Origin: Ignavibacteriales bacterium
GTDB lineage: Bacteria; Bacteroidota; Ignavibacteria; Ignavibacteriales; Ignavibacteriaceae
Assembly (NCBI GenBank): GCA_016707115.1
Contig: JADJIH010000010.1
Location: forward strand, 1 to 64,000
Reading direction: 5' to 3'
Length of the DNA: 64,000 nucleotides
Of the stretch, positions 55,640 through 64,000 are shown piece after piece (the first letter of the stretch is position 1; each line of letters starts with the position of its first letter). The notes under the pieces are model-generated. The model searched no databases. It saw only the letters and a program-made list of their open reading frames with translations, and had not been told where the DNA came from. The position numbers and the translations under genes were made by a program.

Positions 55640-58600
55640 ATGATTGTAATTGAATTGATATATAATCTATCTGTACTTGTTGCATTAAGTGTATTATCGG
55701 GGTTTTTAAGTACACGGTTTAGTAAAACAGCATTAACAGGCAAAATTCTTCAAGGGTTATTGTTTGGTGTAACGGCAATTATTGGAATGTTGTATCCATT
55801 TAAATTTGCTGAGGGAATTATTTTTGATGGAAGATCAATTGTAATTAGTTTATGCGCTTTATTTTTTGGACCTCTTTCCGGATCGATTGCTGCAATAATG
55901 GCCGCAGGTTACAGAATGAGTATTGGCGGCGGCGGTGCTATTATGGGTGTTCTTGTCATCCTATCATCTTTTTTAATTGGCTATTTCTTTTATAACTACA
56001 GAAGCAAAAAAACAGGTAATAAAATTCAGGCGTGGGAATTTTACGTACTCGGCATAATTGTTCACATCTTTATGTTATTATTTATATTAACTCTCCCCTC
56101 AAAAAACATTGCCGAAACTTATAAGACTATAGCTTTAACAATTATTGGTATTTACCCCTTAGTTACCGTTTTAATTGGAAGAATACTTCTTGATCAGGAA
56201 CAGAATCAAAATTTTATCATTAAAGGGGGGGGAAAACCTTTCCCCCCCCCCCTTTCAGTGTTGGGGGGGGGGGTGTTAACCCCTTTTTTGGGGGAAGGGT
56301 GTTTATTTAAAAAATTTTGGCTGAAAAAATTGGGGGGGGAGAAAAAGGAGAAGAAAAAAAAAAAATTGGGGGGTTTTTTTTAAAAAATTTTTGTGGAAAA
56401 AAGTCCCCCGGGGGACACTTCCGGGGGGGGGTGGGGGGGGAGGGGGGGAGGGGGGGGGGGTGGCCACAAATTTTTTAGGGAGGGGGGAGGGGGGAAGGGG
56501 GGGTGTGCCCCCGGGGCGCGGGCCAAAAAAAAAAAAAAAAGTTTTTGTTTTTTTTGGGGTTTTGGGGGGGGGGGGGGGGGAGGGGGGGGGGAAAAGGGGG
56601 GGGGAAAGGGAGGGGGGTTTTGGGGAAAGGTTTGGAAAGGGGGCGGGGGCGGGCCCCGCGGGGGGAATAGGGGGGGGTTTGTGGGAAGGGGGGGCAAGCA
56701 CCTGGCCCCGGGGGGGGGGGGGGGGGGGGTAGGGGGGGGGGAGTTGGGGGGGGGCCGCCCGGGCGGGCTGGAGGGAAAAAAGAAAAGAGCAGTTTTTGAA
56801 ATTCGGGGGGTTTTGGAGAGTTTGGGTTTTGGATTTGGTGTAGGGAAGGGAAGGCGGGGTTGGGGTTTTTGGGGGGGGTTGGGGGGGGGGGGGAGGGGGG
56901 GAAGGGGGAGAGGGGGCGCTGGTTATTTGGGGGGTGTGTGGTTGGGGAAGGTTTGTGAGTTAGACTCACTTAGAGCTAATGAAGAAAAGTATAGAATGCT
57001 GTTGGATTTTGCAACGGATGCTTTTTTTCAGTGTGATCAATCTACGCATTTAATCACTGTTAATAACAAAGCCACAGAACTTACAGGTTACACTAAAGAA
57101 GAACTTCTTAAAATGAATCTTAAGGAATTGTTTCCTCAGAAAGTTCTTGAAGCTAGCCCATTACAATTTGATTTATTAAGATCGGGAAAGACTGTAAAGA
57201 AAGAACGAACAGTAGTTAGAAAAAACGGCAATCTTGTTGATGTTGAAATGGTCTCGAAACAAATGCCGGATAGAACAATCCAATCATTTTTTAGAGATAT
57301 AACGGAACTTAAAGACTCTGAAAAAAGATTTACTTCGATAGTTCGCGGCTTGTCTGATATGATAATTATTGTTGACGGAAATGGAAAAATATTTTATCAA
57401 AGTCCTTCAGTTACCAAAACACTTGGATACACAGAAACAGAAATGTTTGGGCACTCTCCTCTGGAATTTGTTGTTGAAGAAGATAAAATTAATGTTGAAA
57501 TTGAGTTCAAAGAAGTAATGACAGCAAGTAATTCCGGAATACCCACTCTGTATAATGTTTATTGTAAGGATGGTTCAAAATGTTCTATTGAAACCGCAGG
57601 CGTAAATATGCTTGGCAATCCGGCAGTAAAAGGGGTGGTATTATTTAGCCGTGATGTAACTGCACGATTAAAAGCATCATTATTAGAAAAGGAAAATGCA
57701 AAACTATTTGAAGATTTAATAATAAAAAACACAGAGCCTATTTTAATCCTTTCATTCGAAGGTAAAATATTATTTGCTAATCCTGCTTGTTACAAACTTG
57801 CAGATATAGAAGACTCGGTAAACTTAACAAATCTAATGTTCACGGTTTTTATGAGTGAGCAGGAATCTTTAAAAGCATTTGAAGACTTGAAAGAATTAGA
57901 AAAGTCAGGCGGACCTTTATCTAGAGATTATGAAATTAAAACATTTAAAAACAGTTTAAAGTGGATTAGTGCAGTTTCAACCAAAATAAACTTTAAAGGT
58001 TCCAATGCCAGCCTTGTTACTCTTAGAGATATTACTGATCGTATTAAATTTGAAGAAACATTAAAAACAAGCGAAGAAAATTATAAATATCTGTTTGAAA
58101 ATAATCCGCAGCCCATGTGGGTTTATGATATAGATACATTAGAATATCTTGCTGTAAATGAATATGCGGTAAATAAGTATGGATATAATAAAGAAGAGTT
58201 TCTTTCTATGTCCCTTCTGGACATTAGACCGGAAGATGAACACGAAAGATTAAAGAAAGATGTTCATAAAAATGATGAAGCTATCCAAAAATCCGGTTAT
58301 TGGAAACATAGAACTAAAGATGGAAAAATTCTATTTGTAGAAATTTACTCGCATCGATTAAACTTTATGGGCAGAAATGCTCGTTTAGTTATGGCAAATG
58401 ATGTTACTGAACGCAAGATTTTTGAAGATGCTTTAAAAAAGAGTGAAGAAACATATAGGCTAACTGCTGAACAAACAGGGGAAGTAGTTTATGATCATAA
58501 TATGATAACAAAAGAGACCAAGTGGGCAGGGGCAATTGAAAAAGTTACTGGCTACACACATGATGAATTTATTAACACAGTTGCAGATGATATTTATAAA

Positions 58601-60352
58601 CAAGTAGATCCGGAGGACAAGGATCGGGTTCTCAGTATTTGTAAATCTGCAATTAATAACGGCTCTAACTATCGTGTTGAATATCGTTTTAAACATAAAA
58701 ATGGCAATTACATTTATGTTGAGGATAACGCCGCATTTATTACCGATAGTGACAATAAACCGGTACGTATGCTGGGTACGTTAACAGACATTACAAAACG
58801 CAAGCTTATAGAAAACAAGTTAAGAGATCTATCACGTGCAGTTGAACAAAGTCCGGTTTCAATTGTGGTAACAGATATAAAAGGGAATATCGAATATGTT
58901 AATCCTAAATTTGAAGAAGTATCCGGATACTCATTTGATGAGGTTATTGGAAAAAATCCGAAAATTCTTTCATCAGGTATAAAATCAGCAGATGACTATC
59001 AGGAAATGTGGCAAACAATATTAAATGGTGAAGAATGGCGAGGTGAATTCTTCAACAAAAAGAAAAATGGAGAACTTTATTGGGAGGCTGCTACTATTTC
59101 ACCTATTCTTAATGAAAAAAATGAAATTGAGAAATTCATTGCTGTAAAAGAAGATGTTACTGATCAGAAGAAATTGACTAAGGATTTAATCGAAGCAAAA
59201 GAAAAAGCAGAAGAGATGGTAAGGCTTAAGTCATATTTCTTTGCAAATATGAGTCACGAATTGCGCACACCGTTTGTAGGTATTTTAGGCTTTGCAGAAA
59301 TATTAAAAGACGTTTTAGAAAACCGTGAAGAAAGAGAGTATGCAGAACAGATATTAAAATCCTCAAAGAGATTAACAGATACTTTAAATAAAATATTAAA
59401 TTTATCCAGAATTGAGTTTGATAAAGTAGAAATTAAAAACACACAGGTTGATGTTTGTGAATTGTTAAAAAGCATCGAAAGTTTTTACTCGAATTCAGCT
59501 AAGATTAATAATACAACGATTACATCTAGTGTTGAGGAAGATAATCTAACAATTTATTCTGATCCTAAATTACTTGAAGATATTCTGAATAATCTTGTAA
59601 GTAACGCAATTAAATTTACTGAAAACGGTTCGATAAGTCTTTCAGCAAAGAGAATAGTTGATAAAGATAACGCGCGACTTTTAATTACTGTTAAGGATAC
59701 AGGCATTGGTATTCCTAAGGAAAAGCAAAGCCTTGTATGGCAGGAATTCCGCCAGGCAAGCGAAGGATTTAACAGATCTTTTGAAGGTACCGGCTTGGGG
59801 CTTACTATTACTAAAAGGTACGTTGAATTACTTAATGGTACCATAGCTCTTATTAGTGAGGAGCATAAGGGTACAAGTTTTATTATTAGTCTGCCAATGA
59901 CCAGGACAAATACTGATATTCTGGTTGAGGGAAAAGAAATTGCACTTATAAAAAAATCTAAAGAAAAAATAAAATCAAATGTAAAACCAAAATTATTATA
60001 TGTAGAAGATGATGCAGTAGCTCTTGAGTTTATAAGCATAATTTTAAGATCGGCTTATGATGTTGATACGGCTATTAATGCTGCAACTGCTTTAGAATAC
60101 ACTGCAGGAAAAGAGTATGATATTCTTATGCTGGATATTAATCTTGGCCGTGGAATGGATGGTGTTGAATTAATGCAAAGGATAAGAGAGATAGATTATT
60201 ATAAAAATGTACCAACAGTTGCAGTAACTGCTTATGCAGCAGAATTAGATAAGACAGAATTTCTATCAAAGGGTTTTACACATTACATTTCTAAACCGTT
60301 TACACAAAAAGAGCTGCATAAACTTTTAGCTGGGATCGTTAATCAAAAATAG
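55640..60352 (+). CDS. 5TM-LYT-like, multi-PAS hybrid histidine kinase with corrupted middle
   Basis: A single frame runs over 1570 codons except one stop (56381) inside the junk segment. The N-terminal about 190 residues form five to six helices of the LytS-type receptor family (ALFFGPLSGSIAAIMAAGYR, GGGGAIMGVLVILSSFLIGY). Bases 56225-56950 are artefact. After that come six PAS-type modules (first at LLDFATDAFFQCDQ, last at SIVVTDIKGNIEYVNPKF), a HisKA box FANMSHELRTPFVGILGFAE, HATPase (NLVSNAIKFTENGS; GTGLGLTITKRYVELL) and a C-terminal receiver (YVEDDAVALEF; ILMLDINLGRGMDGVEL). It is a membrane-anchored sensor with an internal phosphorelay. A sigma-28-like promoter suggests a link to motility. 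Confidence 0.8.
56225..56950. other. G-homopolymer artefact inside the hybrid kinase gene
   Basis: About 726 bases consist largely of G runs up to about 20, with short A, T and C runs, unlike anything else in this AT-rich window. Translations are Gly/Pro/Lys junk, yet the reading frame of the kinase before and after is the same. Long open frames on both strands here follow from base composition and are not genes. It most likely replaces roughly 240 real codons, perhaps one or two PAS domains. Base-call or gap-fill error is the likely cause. Confidence 0.9.
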
Positions 60353-60374
60353 TTTTGGTTTATTGATATTATTA

Positions 60375-60403
60375 GATGACATCTTAATGCAAGATGTCAT
60401 TTA
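60375..60403 (+). terminator. terminator-like hairpin, ATGACATCTT copy 2
   Basis: GATGACATCTT-AATGC-AAGATGTCAT, then TTATTGTTTT, 22 bases after the hybrid kinase stop. The stem core is the same as at 55310 and 63871. Confidence 0.75.
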
Positions 60404-60458
60404 TTGTTTTAAACCTTTACTTGCCATCCGTTTTTATTAAAGATATTTTTGCAACACA

Positions 60459-60515
60459 ACCTCACCCTTTTTAAAAGTCCTTCTCCTTTAAAAGGAGAAG
60501 GATTTAGGATGAGGT
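60459..60515. repeat. palindromic repeat CCTCACCC...GGATGAGG
   Basis: Arms ACCTCACCC and GGATGAGGT flank the perfect palindrome TCCTTCTCCTTTAAAAGGAGAAGGA (60478-60502). Such CCTTCTCC/GGAGAAGG elements are frequent interspersed repeats in many bacterial genomes. Its purpose is unknown. Confidence 0.75.
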
Positions 60516-60671
60516 CGATTTAAAAACAATTTGGTGAGATATGAACACTCTTTATCTTGGCGATTGCTTTTATGATTTCTTATTTATATCAGCTTAGCTA
60601 AAAGGCAAGAACAAACAATACCAGATTAAGATGGAGATGTGATTTTAGTCCACTATTAAAAAAAAACAGTC

Positions 60672-61082
60672 ATGACTTTTTCTAAAACAACCACATACGC
60701 TCTAAGAATTTTAACATTGATGGCCAGCAATCCTGATAAAATGTACACGTCAATAATTATAAACGAAACACTTGAGATCCCAAAAAAGTATCTACAAAGA
60801 TTATTGACTGATTTAACGAGGAGTGGTATAATAACTAGTATCCAGGGTAGAAACGGCGGATTTGTGTTATCTAAAAAACCCAACAAAATAACAGTTGCAA
60901 GTATAGTTGAAGCGGTCGAAGGAATAAAAGAAGAAGTCTCTTGCTTTTTTGGATTTGAAAAATGCGCGCTTGATAAACCCTGCTCAATGCATAATGTTTG
61001 GAATGAAACCCACCATAACATTTTAAACCTTCTGAAAAAAACAAAACTATCCGATTTAAAGAATCAAAGACTGGTTGATTGA
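60672..61082 (+). CDS. Rrf2-family transcriptional regulator with Fe-S cysteines (NsrR/IscR-like)
   Basis: This 136-residue regulator has the Rrf2 winged helix (TTYALRILTLMA; IPKKYLQRLLTDLTRSGIIT, with SIQGRNGGFVLSKKP as wing). Three cysteines follow at 91, 98 and 104 (SCFFGFEKCALDKPCSMH), the pattern that binds a [2Fe-2S] or [4Fe-4S] cluster in IscR and NsrR. The cluster would sense nitric oxide, oxygen or iron-sulfur status. It lies just upstream of a divergent heme-copper reductase operon (61145-63355), which favours an NO-responsive role. It is intact, with the start at ATG 60672. Confidence 0.88.
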   Translation: MTFSKTTTYALRILTLMASNPDKMYTSIIINETLEIPKKYLQRLLTDLTRSGIITSIQGRNGGFVLSKKPNKITVASIVEAVEGIKEEVSCFFGFEKCALDKPCSMHNVWNETHHNILNLLKKTKLSDLKNQRLVD

Positions 61083-61144
61083 TTTATTTGTCTTTAAATG
61101 CTACGTTTGGGTAGCATTTAAATTTAATTTATAAGGAATGTTCT

Positions 61145-61691
61145 ATGGTTGATTCAAATATGGTTCTTACCGGCCAAACTTTTGCCTACACATTTTATGT
61201 GCTCGCAATTATGCTGTTAATGGGTTGGTTTGCTTACAATGTAACAAAAAGCGAAGGTAGTAAAGAAATTAAGCCTTCGCTTTTTTATTCTCTGGTTGGG
61301 TTTTAGTTCTTCTGGGTGTATCACTTCACATAGTTACTCACGAAACAATTCCCTGAAACCATTGGATTTGAATCGTGCTGATATAAAGGCTGATAAAACA
61401 TTTGACATAACAGTTGCTGATCATAAGTTTATTCTTCCGTCAGAAAAAATGATTATCAATACAAATGACAAAGTTATGTTTAATGTAACTTCAAAAGATT
61501 TAACATATGGATTCGGATTGTTCCGTGAGGATAATACAATGATGTTCCAGATGCAGGTGCTTCCGGGACATAATAATGATATACTCTGGCATTTCGAAAG
61601 TCCCGGAGTTTATACGATCAGATCAACTGAATATTCCGGTCCTAAGGGAATTGGAATGATTGAAAAAAATGTTGTCGAAGTAATCGATTAA
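61145..61691 (+). CDS. cytochrome-oxidase-subunit-II-like protein without CuA, two apparent frameshifts
   Basis: Start MVDSNMVLTGQTFAYTFYVL (61145), first helix AYTFYVLAIMLLMGWFAYNV, second helix SLFYSLVG-VLVLLGVSLHIV, then a cupredoxin domain (KTFDITVADHKFILPSEKMI; LTYGFGLFREDNTMMFQMQV; ILWHFESPGVYTIRSTEYSG). Frame breaks near 61298 and 61352 split it; the repaired length is about 182 residues. Where CuA proteins have a His in SxDVxHSF and CSEYCGxxHxxM at the end, this protein has SKDLTYGF and STEYSGPKGIGM: the first His, both Cys and the second His are replaced, leaving only Met. It therefore cannot bind CuA and probably takes electrons from quinol. Confidence 0.8.
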
Positions 61692-61733
61692 AAAAATCAA
61701 AAAATAAATTTTTAATAATAAAAGAGATTTGAA

Positions 61734-63355
61734 ATGAATTTTATACAAACATTTATGGATGGAGAAGAAGGTTTATTCAAACCTAACTCACTTACTCCAA
61801 TGCAAAAAATGATTCTAAGGTTTGTGGTAGTTGGATTGGTTTACTACTTGTTTGCTCTTGTTGAAGGAATGCTGATGAGAGTTTACCAGGTAACACCAAT
61901 TGCAGCTATTCCTCCTGATCAATACTTTGGTATGCTAACAGCACACCCATTAGTTGGTATTTTTGGTTCCACTTACTCAATAGTATTTGGCGCATTTTTA
62001 TTTCTTGTACCATTTCTTATGAGCAAACCATTGTGGAGTATCAAACTTGCAAACTGGACTTGCGGCTTAATCGCAGTTGGAACATTTACTTTTTGGTTTG
62101 CCGGATTTTTAACTCACTATGCACCTCTTTATACTTTATACTGGCCGTTGCCGGCAGACTTTACTCAGTTTAGTGTTTGGGGCGGAAACATTTTTATTCT
62201 TGGAATTGCTTTAATAATGGTTGGTACTGTTTTCTTTGTACTAAATATTTTTAAAACTATTGCATATACACCTGAAGGTTGGGCCAAACAGGATGGAAAA
62301 GGTTTAATGGCTTCGGCATTAGGACTAAGCGGATTAAAAAATCTTTTCAGAAAAAATAAAAAAGAACATATGGTATCACTTCCTGTTGCTGCAATTGCAA
62401 GAGGTACAGTTGATACAGCATTGAACGCAGGTATAATTCTTTTTACAGGTGTTTTGATTTTAATCTATATGATTGCTGAAATTGCAGGATCAAGTTTAAA
62501 ACATTCTTCAATAGATGCATTGCTTTATAAAAATTGGTTCTGGTGGGGGTTAGATTTAATTGCTGATGGACTTGTATTAATATTTGTTGCAGGTACCTGG
62601 TATTTACTCGCAACCTTAATCACAGGTAAAAAACTTTTTATGGAAAATTGGGCGCGTGCAGCTTTATTTGTTGAGATGGTTGTTAGCTGGACTGTTTGGT
62701 CACATCATTTAATGTCAGATCAGGCTCAGCCAGGTTTCTTAAAAATTCTTTCAGGTGAAATGGTTACTGCATTTGAGTTAATCACACAAGGTCTAGCTTT
62801 CTTTATTACACTAATCACTCTTTGGAGTGCAAGACCTTAAAAATGACAAATCCGCTTAAGTTTTTACTTGGCGGATTATTAGGATTTGCTCTTGCTGTAC
62901 CCGCAGGAATTATGCAGGCAGATTTAGGATTGAATAGAATTTTACATAATACACAATGGATTGTTGGTCCGCACGTACACGTAGCAATATTAGTTGGATT
63001 AACAATGACACTTTATTCAGCTATTTACTTTTTATTTCCTATAGTAACTAACAATGCAAAACTATACAGTCAAAAGTTAGCCAACTTCCATTTCTGGGCT
63101 CATTTGTTAGGCGGAATAGGAATGGGTGCATTTATGGGTATGGCAGGATTAAAAGGAATGCTAAGACGTACAATTTATTTTGATGGTGAGTATAGTCTTT
63201 ATATGATCTTAGCTGCACTTTCCGGAACACTTTTACTGTTAGCTTTTCTTGCTTTCTTTTTTAATATCGTTATGAGTGTTGGATTAAAAGGTGTTATTGG
63301 AATATTTATGCCAGCAAAATCTGATACAAAAGATTTGTTACGCGCTGCAAAGTAG
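61734..63355 (+). CDS. divergent heme-copper oxidase/NO-reductase subunit I, one frameshift
   Basis: The open frames 61734-62840 and 62822-63355 join if one base is added near 62838 (...WSARP-LKMTNPLKFLL), giving about 540 residues and 12-13 helices. Low-spin heme His71 is in LTAHPLVGIFGS; helix VII has WTVWSHHLMSDQ (the usual WxHHMF pair, His323-324). Helix X has VGPHVHVAILVG with both heme-ligand His, and GLKGMLRRTIYFDG matches the GxxGMPRR loop. The helix VI motif HPEVY is missing: the aligned stretch reads WFWWGLDLIADGLV, with Leu and Asp in place of the copper-ligand His. This is unlike ordinary oxygen reductases and fits a divergent, possibly NO-reducing family. Confidence 0.85.
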
Positions 63356-63378
63356 TTTGTATCCTCAATTTTAATTAT

Positions 63379-63414
63379 AATCCCTTTTGAATAAATTCAG
63401 AAGGGATTTTTTTT
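63379..63414 (+). terminator. terminator after the reductase subunit I gene
   Basis: AATCCCTTTTGAAT / ATTCAGAAGGGATT forms a long stem (63379-63408 region) followed by TTTTTTTT. It lies 24 bases after the subunit I stop. Confidence 0.85.
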
Positions 63415-63423
63415 ATCTACTGA

Positions 63424-63453
63424 GCTGTCACGGACCACTCCGTGACAGTTTTT
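63424..63453 (+). terminator. second terminator, CTGTCACGGA hairpin
   Basis: CTGTCACGGA-CCAC-TCCGTGACAG followed by TTTTT. The stem is perfect and shares the CTGTCACGG word with the repeat at 10409-10452, so it may be an interspersed element used as a terminator. Confidence 0.75.
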
Positions 63454-63498
63454 ATCGATTATAATTATTACTAAAATTGAAAATAAAAGGATATCAAA

Positions 63499-63852
63499 AT
63501 GAAAATACTTTTCTTAATAAACGATGCTCCTTACGGAACGGAAAAATTTTACAACGCTTGCAGACTTGCAATGACAATCCAGAAAGAACACACAGAAGTT
63601 CAAGTGAATGTTTTCTTAATGGCTGATTCAGTAACAGGTGCACTTGTAAATCAAAACACACCACAAGGTTATTATAACATTGAAAGAATGCTAAAAGCTA
63701 TCATCAACAAAGGTGGTAAAGTTAAACTTTGCGGCGGTTGTATTGATGCTCGTGGTGTTGCTGCACTTCAATTTATAGAAAGTTGCAAAAGAAGCAATAT
63801 GAGTGAACTCGCTCAGTGGTCCGTTGATGCAGATAAAGTTTTTACTTTCTAA
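63499..63852 (+). CDS. DsrE/DsrF-like sulfurtransferase-fold protein
   Basis: This 117-residue DsrE-family protein starts MKILFLINDAPYGTEKFYNA and has KVKLCGGCIDARGV with Cys78 and Cys81 as the likely sulfur-carrying or redox pair. It is a small cytoplasmic protein, close in size to YchN/TusD-like members. It follows the reductase genes after two terminators, so it forms its own unit. It may carry sulfur or act in redox stress; no tusBCD or dsr partners are seen in the window. Confidence 0.85.
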   Translation: MKILFLINDAPYGTEKFYNACRLAMTIQKEHTEVQVNVFLMADSVTGALVNQNTPQGYYNIERMLKAIINKGGKVKLCGGCIDARGVAALQFIESCKRSNMSELAQWSVDADKVFTF

Positions 63853-63870
63853 TATTTTATTTACAACAAA

Positions 63871-63903
63871 GAGATGACATCTTTTCCTAAAGATGTCATC
63901 TCT
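63871..63903. terminator. terminator-like hairpin, ATGACATCTT copy 3
   Basis: GAGATGACATCTTT / AAAGATGTCATCTC forms a 14-base near-perfect stem after the DsrE-like gene, followed by only short T-runs. It is the strongest stem of the three related palindromes in this window. Confidence 0.7.
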
Positions 63904-63965
63904 AATCATCAAAAAACCTCCCAATTAAACAACATAATGTTCTACTAACATAAAGGAGGTCCAGA

Positions 63966-64000
63966 ATGATGGATCTAAGAAGGCTCTTTAAGAATCACTT
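63966..64000 (+). CDS. start of an unidentified gene, cut by the window end
   Basis: TAAAGGAGGT, a near-perfect anti-16S match at 63951-63960, lies six bases before two adjacent ATGs (63966, 63969). Only the first eleven residues, MMDLRRLFKNH, are present, so the product cannot be identified. Confidence 0.55.
   Translation, partial: MMDLRRLFKNH

Larger units (their letters stand above)
60353..60671. other. 319-base intergenic region with two palindromic elements
   Basis: No gene fits. It holds the ATGACATCTT hairpin (60375-60403), the CCTCACCC/GATGAGG repeat (60459-60515) and about 150 AT-rich bases before the Rrf2 gene in which I could not define a promoter with confidence. Confidence 0.5.

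Noticed and set aside
56225..56950. A genuine G-quadruplex island or G-rich insertion
   Set aside because: The kinase frame continues on both sides, G runs are far longer than elsewhere, and no insertion boundaries or duplications are seen; an artefact is simpler.
56303..56969. Long overlapping ORFs on both strands rich in Gly or Pro
   Set aside because: They lie in the G-homopolymer segment; low-complexity composition removes stop codons and gives meaningless Gly/Pro translations.
62822..63355. A separate gene for the C-terminal part of heme-copper subunit I
   Set aside because: It begins with an out-of-place TTG inside the preceding gene and restores the missing helix X and XI of subunit I when joined.
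1..64000. CRISPR arrays, transposases, integrases, tRNA or rRNA genes
   Set aside because: None was seen: no regularly spaced direct repeats, no transposase or integrase motifs, and no tRNA cloverleaf was recognised by eye.

Overview
The window is AT-rich DNA from a motile, Gram-negative bacterium. The gene families suggest the Ignavibacteria/Chlorobiota-Bacteroidota neighbourhood: a propeller-type hybrid sensor kinase, many multi-PAS kinases, IorAB, lipoprotein machinery, sigma-28 flagellar control and a quinol-type heme-copper reductase. This placement rests on gene style only; no rRNA or tRNA gene was seen.

Layout. 1-4.2 kb (minus strand): heavily frameshifted remains of an unrecognised gene, an MFS transporter and a PAS histidine kinase, then a PLP-dependent deaminase/desulfhydrase broken only at its C-terminus. 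5.1-9.5 kb: a small unknown protein and a LuxR-type response regulator with a frameshifted two-component-propeller kinase. 9.6-12.9 kb: a pirin, a beta-propeller-like lipoprotein and a polytopic GT-C-type glycosyltransferase. 13-21.8 kb (minus strand): a tightly packed run of three B12-binding radical SAM proteins, one radical SAM/SPASM protein, three methyltransferases and a nucleotidyltransferase, divergent from an O-antigen-ligase-like gene (21.9-23.7 kb). 23.8-32.3 kb: conserved housekeeping genes (iorA, iorB, an M24 aminopeptidase, lgt, topA, yidD, mtgA), all intact.

32.3-36.2 kb: two overlapping sensor kinase genes. 36.4-53.1 kb: a flagellar block. It contains an unknown coiled-coil membrane protein, a probable flagellin-modification island (a 1253-residue fusion of methyltransferase, radical SAM, TPR and methyltransferase domains, then TPR-methyltransferase, GT9-like, triple-glycosyltransferase and GT2-TPR proteins), and then fliC, fliS, fliD, a small FliT-position protein and a frameshifted flgM. 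53.2-60.4 kb: an NtrB/NtrC-like pair and a giant multi-PAS hybrid kinase whose middle is replaced by about 730 bases of G-rich junk. Sigma-28-like promoters (TAAA-like box, 11 bases, CGATAA-containing box) lie before fliC and the giant kinase, with weaker ones in the divergent region around 36.3 kb. These may tie sensory kinases and the unknown membrane protein to the flagellar regulon.

60.6-64 kb: an Rrf2 regulator with three cysteines, a cytochrome-oxidase-subunit-II-like protein that has lost its CuA ligands, a heme-copper subunit I without the usual helix VI histidine, and a DsrE-like protein. Together these suggest a divergent quinol-dependent reductase, possibly for nitric oxide.

Data quality strongly shapes this window. 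At least ten genes carry apparent single-base indels, some in essential genes such as fliC, and there is one G-rich artefact. Most broken genes are therefore more likely consensus errors than true pseudogenes; they are annotated here as single reconstructed genes.
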